A stretch of 64,000 nucleotides of DNA, taken from the NCBI GenBank assembly GCA_046726375.1, contig JBKPAJ010000071.1, positions 65,594-129,593 of the forward strand. The letters run 5' to 3'. Position 1 is the stretch's first letter. Each line of letters begins with the position of its first letter. The position numbers were made by a program, and so were the translations under genes. This document shows, piece by piece, positions 52,694 through 61,097 of the stretch. Under the pieces are notes generated by a model. The model was not told where the DNA came from, did no database searches, and saw nothing but the letters and a program-made list of their open reading frames with translations. This DNA comes from DASPWV01 sp046726375. Its GTDB lineage: Bacteria > Acidobacteriota > Vicinamibacteria > Vicinamibacterales > UBA2999.

Positions 52694-55606
52694 TTACGCG
52701 CAGCCCGATGTCGTGCCGCAGTTCGTGCACTTGTAGCAGGCGCCGCTTCTCACCATGATCGATCCGCAGGTCGAGCACGGCGGCGCGTCTTCCTGGTTCT
52801 GCATCGCTGCAAACGACGACTTCTTCTGTGGCGGCGTCGTGGTGAACTGCGACGGCGGCGCCGGGATCGCGGTCTTCTGCAGCTCACCGCCGCTGTGTGC
52901 GCTCTCGGCGATCTCCTCGCGATTGTTCACGCCGGCGTTGTATTGCGCCTCGGCAGACAGGAATTTCGACGCCATCCACCGGAAGATGTAGTCGACGATC
53001 GACTTGGCGAAGCGCACGTCCGGGTTCCTGGTCATGCCCGACGGCTCGAAGCGCACGTGACTGAACTTGTCGACGAGCGCCTGCAGCGGCACGCCGTACT
53101 GCAGCGCGTAGCTGATGGCCTGTGCAAAGGCGTCGGCGAACCCTGAAATCGTGGAGCCTTCCTTCGCCATCACGAGGAAAATTTCGCCCGGCTGGCCGTC
53201 TTCGAAGAGGCCGACGGTGATGTAGCCCTCGTGGCCGGCGATGTCGAACTTGTGCGTGAGCGCCTGACGTTCGTCGGGCAGTTTGCGGCGCACGGGCGTT
53301 TGCTGAGCAACAGCCGCCGCGGCCGCTTCCGCGACCGCTGCACGGCCTGCCTGAAGGCCGGCCTCCACGGGGGACGACTTCGAGGTGTTGAGCGGCTGCG
53401 TGCGCTTCGAACCGTCGCGATAAATCGAAATCGCCTTGGCCCCTAGACGCCACGATTCGAGATACGCAAGCTCGATCTCCTCCACGGTCGCGTCTTTCGG
53501 CACGTTGACCGTTTTGCTGATCGCGCCGGAGATGAACGGCTGCGTCGCGCCCATCATCTTGATGTGGCCCATGTAGTGAATCGAGCGTTCGCCATTGGCG
53601 GCCTTGAAGGCGCAATCGAAGACCGGCAGGTCGCGCTCGAGCAGATGCGGCGCGCCTTCGATGGTCTCCTTCTCGTCGATGTACTGGATGATGTCCGCGA
53701 TCTGCCCTTGCGTGTAGCCGAGGCGGCGCAAGGCCATCGGCACTGTGTTGTTGACGATTTTCATCAGGCCACCGCCAACGAGCTTCTTGTATTTGACGAG
53801 CGCGATGTCCGGCTCGACGCCAGTGGTGTCGCAGTCCATCATGAAGCCGATCGTGCCGGTGGGCGCCAGCACCGTGGCCTGCGCGTTGCGGTATCCGAAA
53901 TCCTCCCCGAGCTCCACCGCGTCGTCCCACGCCTGCCTAGCGGCGTTGTAGAGGTCCGACGGCACGTTCTTTTGATTGATGCCTTTCATCGCATCGCGAT
54001 GCTTCCGCATGACGCGCAGGAAGGGTTCGCGATTCTTCTCGTAACCGGCAAACGGGCCGCCATGATCGCGCGCGATCCGTGCGCACTGGGCGTAGGCTTC
54101 GCCCGTCATCAGGGCGGTGATCGCGGCCGCGTAATCTCGGCCCGCGTCGCTGTCGTACGGCAACCCGCGCGACATCAGCAGGGCGCCGAGATTGGCGTAA
54201 CCGAGGCCCAGCGGGCGATAGGCGTGGCTGTTCTTCTCAATCGCCTTCGTGGGATAGCTCGAGTTGTCGACGAGAATCTCCTGTGCCGTAATCAAGGTGC
54301 GGCACGCCGCTCTGAACGAGTCGGCGTCGAACTCGCCCTCTTCGCGCAGAAACTTCATCAGGTTCAGCGACGCAAGGTTGCACGCCGAATCGTCGAGGAA
54401 CATGTACTCGGAGCACGGATTGCTGGCGTTGATGCGCGCCGTGTTCGGGCAGGTATGCCACTCGTTGACCGTGGTGTCGAACTGCATGCCGGGATCGCCG
54501 CACACCCACGTACCGTCCGCAATCATCCGCATCAGGTCGCGCGCGCGATAAGTGTCCATCACCTCGCCGGTAGTGACCCCGCGCGTTTGCCACAAACCGT
54601 CGTCCACGACCGCGCGCATGAACTCGTCGGTGGCGCGCACCGAGTTGTTTGAGTTCTGGAAAAACACAGAGGAATACGCCGTACCAGTGAACGACCCGTC
54701 GTAGCCGGCGTCGATCAGCGCCCACGCTTTCTTTTCCTCGTCAACCTTGCAGTTGATGAACTCGACGATGTCCGGGTGCTCGGCGTTGAGGATCACCATC
54801 TTGGCTGCGCGACGGGTCTTGCCGCCGGACTTGATGACGCCGGCAAACGCGTCGAACCCCTTCATGAACGACACGGGACCGGACGCCGTGCCGCCGCCGG
54901 CGAGCAGCTCCTTCGACGAGCGGATCGCAGAGAGGTTGCTGCCGGTGCCCGATCCAAACTTGAACAGCATGCCCTCCGTTTTGGCGAGCGTGAGAATCGA
55001 CGCCATCGTGTCGTCAACGGAGTTGATGAAGCAGGCCGAGCATTGCGGCGCCTTTTCAAAGCCGCAGTTGAACCACACCGGGCTGTTGAACGCGGCTTTC
55101 TGCTCGACGAGCAGATGCTTCAAATCGGCGCTGAACGCGCCCAACGCTTCGTCCGACGCAAAGTAATGCTGCTTGCACGCCCACTCGGTAATCGCGTCGA
55201 CGACGCGGCCGATCAACTGCTTGACCGAGCGCTCGCGATCCGGGGATCCGACATGGCCGCGGAAATACTTCGAGACCACGATGTTGGTGGCCTGTTGCGA
55301 CCACGGCCTGGGCATCTCGACCTGACGTTGCTCGAATACGACGCCGCCCTTCTCGCTGCCGATGACCGCGTCGCGAAGCTCCCATTCGACCTGGTCGAAC
55401 GGGTCGACGCCAGCGTTTGAGAAGAAGCGAGGGAACTCGAGACCTGTGGCGAGCGGGCGCGTCCCGGGTTGCGGGCTGTCGCCTTCGACCGGGCTCATCG
55501 AAGACACTTCAACCGGGTTCAGTGTCGTCCCCAGCTTGTCGAGGGGCGAAGCTACGGCTTGTCTACCCGGTGCAGCCGCCAACTTGTGACCAGCGCCATC
55601 CTGCAT
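52694..55606 (-). CDS. nrdJ: Class II (adenosylcobalamin-dependent) ribonucleotide reductase
   Basis: 970 residues, usual size, no intein. Core motifs: FNSPVWFNCGFEKAPQCSAC (first active-site Cys), FGSGTGSNLSAIRSS (substrate loop), NPCSEYMFLDDSACNLASLN (NxCxE radical-site motif), GTIGFMMDCDTTGVEPDIAL. The C-terminal TSCPD-like domain ends in a zinc ribbon (CSTCGS, CYKCTNCG). It reduces ribonucleotides using B12 and works with or without oxygen. A GGAGG lies five bases before the ATG. A promoter and two NrdR boxes lie upstream. Confidence 0.95.
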   Translation of the reverse strand: MQDGAGHKLAAAPGRQAVASPLDKLGTTLNPVEVSSMSPVEGDSPQPGTRPLATGLEFPRFFSNAGVDPFDQVEWELRDAVIGSEKGGVVFEQRQVEMPRPWSQQATNIVVSKYFRGHVGSPDRERSVKQLIGRVVDAITEWACKQHYFASDEALGAFSADLKHLLVEQKAAFNSPVWFNCGFEKAPQCSACFINSVDDTMASILTLAKTEGMLFKFGSGTGSNLSAIRSSKELLAGGGTASGPVSFMKGFDAFAGVIKSGGKTRRAAKMVILNAEHPDIVEFINCKVDEEKKAWALIDAGYDGSFTGTAYSSVFFQNSNNSVRATDEFMRAVVDDGLWQTRGVTTGEVMDTYRARDLMRMIADGTWVCGDPGMQFDTTVNEWHTCPNTARINASNPCSEYMFLDDSACNLASLNLMKFLREEGEFDADSFRAACRTLITAQEILVDNSSYPTKAIEKNSHAYRPLGLGYANLGALLMSRGLPYDSDAGRDYAAAITALMTGEAYAQCARIARDHGGPFAGYEKNREPFLRVMRKHRDAMKGINQKNVPSDLYNAARQAWDDAVELGEDFGYRNAQATVLAPTGTIGFMMDCDTTGVEPDIALVKYKKLVGGGLMKIVNNTVPMALRRLGYTQGQIADIIQYIDEKETIEGAPHLLERDLPVFDCAFKAANGERSIHYMGHIKMMGATQPFISGAISKTVNVPKDATVEEIELAYLESWRLGAKAISIYRDGSKRTQPLNTSKSSPVEAGLQAGRAAVAEAAAAAVAQQTPVRRKLPDERQALTHKFDIAGHEGYITVGLFEDGQPGEIFLVMAKEGSTISGFADAFAQAISYALQYGVPLQALVDKFSHVRFEPSGMTRNPDVRFAKSIVDYIFRWMASKFLSAEAQYNAGVNNREEIAESAHSGGELQKTAIPAPPSQFTTTPPQKKSSFAAMQNQEDAPPCSTCGSIMVRSGACYKCTNCGTTSGCA

Positions 55607-55795
55607 GCGTCCTCCGTACAGCGCGACACCCTCCCCTTTGGGGCGCTCGCCCTATCGATTTCACTTCGTGCGTAAGTTTGTGTTTATGCGCGCTTTGTAG
55701 TTCGGGTCGAAATGTCGTCGTCGGTTCGGCGTCATGGTCCGGCAGCTCGCGTGCTGGGTATCGCTCAATCCAAGACCGTTTTACGCGCGACGGTC
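55607..55795 (-). other. Long 5' leader of nrdJ
   Basis: About 180 bases lie between the predicted transcription start (near 55789) and the nrdJ ATG. I looked for a cobalamin riboswitch (B12 box) and saw none. A small stem GCGCCCCAAAGGGG-type hairpin lies near 55638-55655, close to the ribosome-binding site. No small ORF with a clear start was found. Confidence 0.4.
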
Positions 55796-55824
55796 AAATT
55801 ACGCCCGTGTGAACGAGTTGTCAA
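55796..55824 (-). promoter_or_regulatory. nrdJ: Sigma-70 promoter of nrdJ
   Basis: On the minus strand, a perfect -35 TTGACA (55819-55824) is separated by exactly 17 bases from TAATTT (55796-55801) as -10. The position, directly downstream of two NrdR boxes and oriented toward nrdJ, makes this the best promoter in the window. Confidence 0.75.
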
Positions 55825-55833
55825 GCCCTGAAA

Positions 55834-55849
55834 ACACTACATCTTGTGT
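55834..55849. promoter_or_regulatory. NrdR box 1 (ACACTACATCTTGTGT)
   Basis: It matches the 16-base NrdR consensus ACACwAwATnTwGTGT with one mismatch. It starts 9 bp upstream of the nrdJ -35. NrdR represses ribonucleotide reductase genes when dATP is high. Confidence 0.8.
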
Positions 55850-55865
55850 CTTTATTTTAGGTCGG

Positions 55866-55881
55866 ACGCTAGATATCGCGA
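55866..55881. promoter_or_regulatory. NrdR box 2 (ACGCTAGATATCGCGA)
   Basis: A diverged NrdR-type palindrome starts exactly 32 bases from box 1, about three helical turns, the usual arrangement of paired NrdR boxes. Central CTAGATAT and flanking C/G positions agree with the consensus. Confidence 0.65.
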
Positions 55882-56164
55882 AAGCTCAGCAAATCGCGGC
55901 TGTTCGCTTAATTTTCGCCTAAAGACGCCGCGAGTTGCAAGCTCGAAGGGCCGCGCGACATGAGGAACTTGATTACGAATCGCGGTCGTTCCGCCTCCGC
56001 TGATACTTCGGCAGGCGGTCGGCCCCGCGAGGCGATTGCGGACCTAAAGGTGGTCTGGTCTGCCGCTACTTGTAAAAGAGAAGCGCCGCCCGGCGCCTGT
56101 GGCTGCGAACCGCGTCCCCGCGAGGCGCGAGGTCGCTTACCTGCGAATCTGCCTGCGAACCTGC
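55882..56164. other. Intergenic region between nrdJ control region and lipoprotein gene
   Basis: 283 bases without a gene. It contains the intrinsic terminator at 56073-56096 and, next to the lipoprotein stop, a short stretch of CCTGCGAA-type direct repeats (about 56130-56165). The remainder shows nothing I can identify. Confidence 0.5.
56073..56096 (-). terminator. Intrinsic terminator downstream of the sigma-54 regulator/kinase/lipoprotein unit
   Basis: Minus strand: GCGCCG, GG loop, CGGCGC (56083-56096), followed by TTCTCTTTTA. A GC-rich stem plus U-rich tract 70-90 bp after the lipoprotein stop fits Rho-independent termination. Confidence 0.6.
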
Positions 56165-56719
56165 TTACCTCACGAGCACCGACGCCATCGTCGCCGCTTT
56201 ATCCGCGAACTTTCCTGCGAACACCAGGTTGCCGCCTCGCAGCGCCGCTTCGGCCTGTTCGATGAAGCGCTTGGTCGTGTCGTACTGCGCCTTGCCGTCC
56301 TGATTGAGCGCGCCGTAATTCACGCGATTCAGATCGCGTGCGGCGCGACCGAGGAGATCGCGAATCGACGCTTCCGTGGCCGATCGATTTCCAGGCGGCA
56401 CGAGGGTCAATGCCGGGGGCTGTGCTGGCGGACGTTCCGGTTCGGTGCGCACAACTTCCGGCTTTGCAGGCTCCGGGGGCTTTGGCGCCGGCGGCTTCGG
56501 CACCGGTCGCGCGGCAGGAGCGTTTGCAGCAACGTCAGTGGTCGCCTCGGCCGGCGGCGGCGCAACTTCTTCGGCATAGGCTTCGACGACACGCGGCGGC
56601 GGCGGCGGCGGCGAGAGCTCAGGCAGCGGCGGTTCGACGCGTGCGAGGGCCTTCACGCAGCCGGCGCCCGCCAGCGCCAGCATTACGACCATCGGGAGGA
56701 GGAGTCGTGTGGCGAACAC
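56165..56719 (-). CDS. Proline-rich lipoprotein
   Basis: 184 residues. The signal peptide ends in a lipobox LAGAGC (Cys about 21). A long Pro/Ala/Glu-rich spacer follows (about 30-105: LPELSPPPPPPRVVEAYAEE, then KPPAPKPPEPAKPE), able to span the periplasm. A helical C-terminal domain ends the protein (about 110-184: ATEASIRDLLGRAARDLNRV, FIEQAEAALRGGNLVFAGKF). No family recognised. It is 11 bp downstream of the histidine kinase gene, so it is probably part of, or controlled with, that signalling unit. Confidence 0.8.
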   Translation of the reverse strand: MFATRLLLPMVVMLALAGAGCVKALARVEPPLPELSPPPPPPRVVEAYAEEVAPPPAEATTDVAANAPAARPVPKPPAPKPPEPAKPEVVRTEPERPPAQPPALTLVPPGNRSATEASIRDLLGRAARDLNRVNYGALNQDGKAQYDTTKRFIEQAEAALRGGNLVFAGKFADKAATMASVLVR

Positions 56720-56730
56720 TTGTGTCGATT

Positions 56731-58245
56731 CTACAAGTTCTCTACTTTCCGCAAGTCAGTAAGTGTCGAGCTCTTCGGTGGAGCCGCCGCCACCTCACCC
56801 CGCGCTTGCGGCATCTTGATGATAAACGTTGTCCCGACCCCGGGAGTCGACTCGACGTCGATATCACCGTTGTGAAGTTGAATCGTGCGATACACCAGCG
56901 AGAGTCCGATCCCGGTGCCCGTAGGCTTCGTCGTGTAATACAGATCAAAGATTCTCGCCAGATTCTCAGGAGAGATGCCGACGCCGGTATCCGCGACGCG
57001 GATCTCGACACGGCCATCGCGAGTCGCCGCGCACGACACGTCGAGTCGGCCGCCATTCGGCATGGCCTGAATCGCGTTCTTGGCGAGATTCACCAGCGCC
57101 TGCCGCAGAATCGACGCGTCCGCCTCGATGGCCGGCACGTCCGGCGAGCAGGTGTTGTGGAGCGTCACACGCACGGCCGCTGCCTCGGGCTCGATCATCT
57201 TCAGCACGTCGCTGGTGAGCTCAGCGGGCGACGTCGCGTGCAACGTCAATTCCTCGGGACGGGCAAACTTCAAGAACCCCTGCACCACATCGTCGAGACG
57301 GCGGATTTCGCTCGCGATGATGTCGACATGTTCCGCTGATGCGACGGGGCCAGCCCCGTTCGAGAGCTTCTCTTTCAGCAACTCGAGATGAATCGTCATC
57401 GCGTTGAGCGGGTTTTTCACTTCGTGCGCCACGCCGGCAGTGAGCCGGCCGAGCGACGCGACACGTCGTGAGAGCTCCAGGAGTTGCGATCGTGGCGCAC
57501 CGGCCGGAAGCGTGGCGCGAAGTTGTTTACTGACGCTCGCAAAGACGTCGCCGAGATCCTTGAACTCTTCTCCTTTCAGGTCGAGCGTCGCGCCCAGATC
57601 GCCCTGTCCGAGACGCGACAACCCGCTGCGGATGACATGAATCGGCCGCAGCACGATGTTGGAAAGAAGCACCGCCACCATCAACGCAGCGACCAGAGCG
57701 ATGGCAGCCGTGAACACCGCTGGCCCGAGCCAGTTGTCCAGCTCGTCGCGGACGAGGAGCGGCGAGAGTCCGATGCGAATCTCCGCAAACGGCACATCGT
57801 CCAGGAGCATCGGTTGGCGCCATTCGAGCGTGCGATCGCTCTCGTAAACCGTGCGTAACTGCGTGAAGCGGCTCTCGCCAACCAGGGCGCTGAGATCATC
57901 CGCATCCGGCAGCCGTTCGCCAATACGCGCCCGATCGTTGTGGGCAATGACGATGCCGGTGGTGTCGACAATCGCCGCGTAGGTCGTGTTCTTGGGGTAA
58001 ATCGCGGATTCCAGCGTCGCCTGCACACCTGCATCACGCCGAAGCTCGTCGTACGCCGATTCCTTGGACGTGACGATCTCGCTGGCACGGTGATAAATGG
58101 TGTTGGCCAGCACTTCGGCGCGTTCCTGACTCTGTTCCAAGAGTACGCGCGCGAGCGACGTCAACTGAAGGAGGCTGAGGACCACCACCACCAGTGCAAC
58201 GATCGACGTGACGCCGAGGACCTGTTTCTGCTTGATGGACAGCAT
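56731..58245 (-). CDS. Membrane sensor histidine kinase (NtrB-type partner of the sigma-54 regulator)
   Basis: 504 residues. Helix 1 is about 8-33. A periplasmic cache-like sensor follows (about 35-165: GVQATLESAIYPKNTTYAAI, VDTTGIVIAHND). Helix 2 is about 170-195, then HAMP, HisKA with the phospho-His in AGVAHEVKNPLNAM, and HATPase_c with N box LVNLAKNAIQAM, G1 RVADTGVGI, and GTGIGLSLV. It would phosphorylate the regulator encoded just upstream. Its ATG directly follows a GTTCAAA repeat island with no Shine-Dalgarno between. Confidence 0.93.
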   Translation of the reverse strand: MLSIKQKQVLGVTSIVALVVVVLSLLQLTSLARVLLEQSQERAEVLANTIYHRASEIVTSKESAYDELRRDAGVQATLESAIYPKNTTYAAIVDTTGIVIAHNDRARIGERLPDADDLSALVGESRFTQLRTVYESDRTLEWRQPMLLDDVPFAEIRIGLSPLLVRDELDNWLGPAVFTAAIALVAALMVAVLLSNIVLRPIHVIRSGLSRLGQGDLGATLDLKGEEFKDLGDVFASVSKQLRATLPAGAPRSQLLELSRRVASLGRLTAGVAHEVKNPLNAMTIHLELLKEKLSNGAGPVASAEHVDIIASEIRRLDDVVQGFLKFARPEELTLHATSPAELTSDVLKMIEPEAAAVRVTLHNTCSPDVPAIEADASILRQALVNLAKNAIQAMPNGGRLDVSCAATRDGRVEIRVADTGVGISPENLARIFDLYYTTKPTGTGIGLSLVYRTIQLHNGDIDVESTPGVGTTFIIKMPQARGEVAAAPPKSSTLTDLRKVENL

Positions 58246-58369
58246 GAAAGTTCAAAGTTCAAAGTTCAAAGTTCAAAGTTAGTTTGAAAGTGGAAAGTTC
58301 AAAAGTGAACTTCGTAACTTTTCAACTTCGCAACTAACTTTGAACTTTGAACTTTGAACTTGTAACTAC
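58246..58369. repeat. GTTCAAA-type heptad-repeat hairpin between regulator and kinase genes
   Basis: The left arm has four to five GTTCAAA units (GAAAGTTCAAAGTTCAAAGT). The right arm has three ACTTTGA units ending AACTTGTAACT. The centre is diverged (GGAAAGTTCAAAAGTGAACT, then ACTTTTCAACTTCGCAACTA). It is the most regular hairpin of the set. It occupies the entire gap between the sigma-54 regulator stop and the kinase ATG. Confidence 0.82.
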
Positions 58370-59748
58370 TACGTCGTTTCCTTCATCCGATTCAGCTTGT
58401 TATGCAGCGTCTTCAAACTGATCCCCAACATCTCAGCCGCGCGCGTTTTGTTGCCCCCTGCGGCTTCGAGCGTCGCCATGATCAATCGCCGCTCGGCCTC
58501 GTCAACCGTCATGCCGGGAGCAATCGTGACGCCTGAAGGCGGCGCGCTCTCCTGTGGTTTCGACGGCGCGCCGAAACGCGGCAGATGCTGCGCTTCGACA
58601 AACTCGCCGCGCGCCAGAATCGTCGCGCGCTCCATCACGTTGCGGAGCTCGCGCACGTTGCCGGGCCAATCGTAGAGCTGCAGCGTCCGCATCGCCTCGG
58701 GCGTGACGCCGCGAATTTGCCGCCGGTCGCGCGCGTTGAATTCATCGATGAACGCCTGAACGAGCAGCGGCAGATCTTCTTTCCGGTCGCGAAGCGGCGG
58801 CAACTCAATCGAAAAGACGTTGAGGCGGTAATACAGGTCGTCGCGCAGCTTGCCTTCGCGTATCGCCTCGAACGGATTGACGTTTGTGGCCGCGATGACG
58901 CGCACATCTACTTCCTGCTCGACGCGGCCGCCCAGACGTCGGAACTTGCGCTCCTGCAGCACGCGCAGGAGCTTGACCTGCGTGACAGCCTGCATTTCGG
59001 CGATCTCGTCGAGGAAGAGCGTGCCGCTGTCCGCGAGCTCGAAACAGCCGGCACGGCGATCGATGGCGCCGGTAAAAGCGCCGCGCTCGTGACCGAAAAT
59101 CTCGCTCTCGAGCAAGGTCTCGGGAATCGCGGCGCAGTTGATGGCGACAAACGGCGAGTGCGCGCGCGGGCTGAGCTGGTGAATGGTCTGCGCGATCAGC
59201 TCTTTGCCCGTGCCTGACTCGCCGATGATCAACACCGAGGCCGGCGTCGGCGACGCCTGCTCGATGACCTGATAGATGCGGCGCATGCTCGGACTGTTGC
59301 CGACGATGCGGCCAAACGTGCCCTTCTCACGCAGCTGACGGCGCAACGCCTCGTTCTCCCGCTTTTGCGCGTTCATCTCCGCGATCCGCTGCAACAGCCG
59401 TTTCAGCTTCTGAGGATCGACCGGCTTGGTGAGGTAATCCTCGGCGCCGTCTTTGACGGCCTCGACCGCGGTTTCAACGGATCCCTGCGCGGTCAGCAGC
59501 ACGACCTTCACATCCTCGTCCTTGAGCGCTTTCAGCAACTGCAGGCCCGTCATGTTCGGCATGAACAGGTCCGTGACGATGATGGCGGGACGGAAGGAGG
59601 TCACCAGCTTGAGCGCCTCCTCGCCGTCGCCAGCAGCCTCGGTCGCAAAACCCCACGTTCGCACGAGTTCGGCGAGCCCTCTGCGCGTTGGCGCATCGTC
59701 TTCTACAATCAGCACGCGTTCCGGGGCGCTCTTTGGCGACTCAACCAC
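58369..59748 (-). CDS. NtrC-family sigma-54-dependent response regulator
   Basis: 459 residues. The receiver domain has Asp60 (IIVTDLFMPN) and Lys108 (YLTKPV). The AAA+ domain has Walker A GESGTGKE (Lys182) and the sigma-54-contacting GAFTGA loop (223-228). A C-terminal Fis-type helix-turn-helix ends the protein (RLIMATLEAAGGNKTRAAEM, LGISLKTLHNKL). It is activated by phosphorylation and drives sigma-54 promoters. It is first of a unit with the kinase and lipoprotein, and divergent from the CPBP protease gene. Target promoters are unknown. Confidence 0.95.
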   Translation of the reverse strand: MVESPKSAPERVLIVEDDAPTRRGLAELVRTWGFATEAAGDGEEALKLVTSFRPAIIVTDLFMPNMTGLQLLKALKDEDVKVVLLTAQGSVETAVEAVKDGAEDYLTKPVDPQKLKRLLQRIAEMNAQKRENEALRRQLREKGTFGRIVGNSPSMRRIYQVIEQASPTPASVLIIGESGTGKELIAQTIHQLSPRAHSPFVAINCAAIPETLLESEIFGHERGAFTGAIDRRAGCFELADSGTLFLDEIAEMQAVTQVKLLRVLQERKFRRLGGRVEQEVDVRVIAATNVNPFEAIREGKLRDDLYYRLNVFSIELPPLRDRKEDLPLLVQAFIDEFNARDRRQIRGVTPEAMRTLQLYDWPGNVRELRNVMERATILARGEFVEAQHLPRFGAPSKPQESAPPSGVTIAPGMTVDEAERRLIMATLEAAGGNKTRAAEMLGISLKTLHNKLNRMKETT

Positions 59749-59824
59749 GATTTCTACTGTACCATCGCTCGCGGTGCTGCCCGATCACGAGGACGTCCCA
59801 GAAATTCCTGGAATTCCGCAGTCG

Positions 59825-60577
59825 ATGGAGGCTCCTGCCGCCCCACTCGACGAAACCGCCGCTTCACAGCGCCGGATTCCGCCCCTCCGCGCCGCACTCG
59901 AGGTGCTGCTCTGCTCCGACTATCCGACGCAGGTGGCGATTGCCGCCTTGCTCGGTGAATTGGGAATAAGCGCGGTGGACGCCGCCGGTCGCCTCTCCGC
60001 GCGATTCGTCTACCTGATTTCCACGATCGACACCGTGGTTCTCCTGACACTGATTTGGGTGCTGCTGCGCGCGAGCGGCGATCGACCGCGCGAGGTGTTT
60101 CTGCAGCGGGGCGACGCGCGTCGTGAGTTCGTCGTGGGTCTTTTGCTCGTCCCGATTGCCTTTGGCGTCGTGATCGTGCTGCAGCTCGGAATCTACCTCG
60201 TGGCGCCGTTTCTGCGCAACGTGCCGCACAATCCTTTTCAGTCGCTGCTCGGTTCGCCGCTGCAGATCGCGGCATTCGTCCTGCTGGTGCTGATTGCGGG
60301 TGGCGTTCGTGAGGAAATCCAGCGCGCGTTCCTCTTGCGGCGCTTCGAGCAGAGCCTCGGCGGGCCAGTCGTGGGACTCGTCGTCACCAGTCTCGCGTTC
60401 GGTCTCGGTCACACACTGCAGGGATGGGATGCCGCGGTCGTGACCGGGTTGCTCGGAGCGCTGTGGGGCCTCACGTATCTACGCCGCCGCAACGTCATTG
60501 CGACGATAGTGAGCCACGCGTTGTTCAACGTGGGCGAGATCGTGATGGCGTTTTGGGCAGTGCCCGGCAGCGCTTAG
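59825..60577 (+). CDS. CPBP-family intramembrane metalloprotease
   Basis: About 250 residues from the ATG at 59825; a GTG at 59774 is an equally open option. Multiple transmembrane helices and the three CPBP (Rce1/CAAX-like) motifs are present: motif 1 GGVREEIQRAFLLRRF (EExxxR), motif 2 FGLGHTLQG (His), motif 3 HALFNVGE (HxxxN type). Such proteins process membrane substrates or confer bacteriocin immunity; substrate unknown. Its stop overlaps the stop of the convergent SurA-like gene by 4 bp. Confidence 0.86.
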   Translation: MEAPAAPLDETAASQRRIPPLRAALEVLLCSDYPTQVAIAALLGELGISAVDAAGRLSARFVYLISTIDTVVLLTLIWVLLRASGDRPREVFLQRGDARREFVVGLLLVPIAFGVVIVLQLGIYLVAPFLRNVPHNPFQSLLGSPLQIAAFVLLVLIAGGVREEIQRAFLLRRFEQSLGGPVVGLVVTSLAFGLGHTLQGWDAAVVTGLLGALWGLTYLRRRNVIATIVSHALFNVGEIVMAFWAVPGSA

Positions 60578-61095
60578 TTTTTTAAGAGTTCAATGACCGG
60601 AGTTCGCCGCCGCAGGTCCGCGATCCAGTCGGCAACGAGTTCGGCACGCCGCTCGGGTGATTCCGCTGTCGCGAAGCGCTGCTCGATGTAGGACGCGATG
60701 CGGAGATCGTCCCGCACCCAGGCGGCGACGGCATTTTCGGTTACAGCGACGGCGGCTAACGTCGCGCGGTACTGATCGGGCGAGTCGAAACGATCGACTA
60801 TCCGCTGCACGCGGGCTGTGATGCTGGCCTCCGACGGTTCGGACGGAGCGTAACGCTGCACCTCGCGTAGCGTCAGCACGCGATCGATCAAGCGTCTGGT
60901 TGTGGCGGCAACAGGATCGCCCGACTGCACACTCTCCACAAGGCCCAGCGCAATCGCCGCGCGAACGTCGGTGAGTGTGATCACTTGCCCGCCGACGACT
61001 GCGAGCGTGCGGTCGATCAACTCTCCCTGCGGCGCGGCCGCCGCGAGCCTGACGAGCGTCAACGCCAGGACAACGGCCCACGATGCGCGCGCCAC
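60574..61095 (-). CDS. SurA-N-like periplasmic protein without PPIase domain
   Basis: About 173 residues from a GTG at 61095, 2 bp after the BamA-like stop. The longer frame up to 61329 overlaps that gene and is not needed. A signal peptide (about 1-20) precedes ELIDRTLAVVGGQVITLTDV, the characteristic start of SurA chaperone N-domains. The helical remainder (LIDRVLTLREVQRYAPSEPS, VAAWVRDDLRIASYIEQRF) also fits. No parvulin domain is present, so it would be a chaperone-only version. Cotranscription with a BamA-like gene supports a role in outer-membrane protein handling. Confidence 0.8.
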   Translation of the reverse strand: MARASWAVVLALTLVRLAAAAPQGELIDRTLAVVGGQVITLTDVRAAIALGLVESVQSGDPVAATTRRLIDRVLTLREVQRYAPSEPSEASITARVQRIVDRFDSPDQYRATLAAVAVTENAVAAWVRDDLRIASYIEQRFATAESPERRAELVADWIADLRRRTPVIELLKN

Positions 61096-61097
61096 GA

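Noticed and set aside
55607..55795. Cobalamin riboswitch in the nrdJ leader
   Set aside because: No B12-box-like sequence or matching multi-stem layout was found by eye; an Rfam search would settle it.
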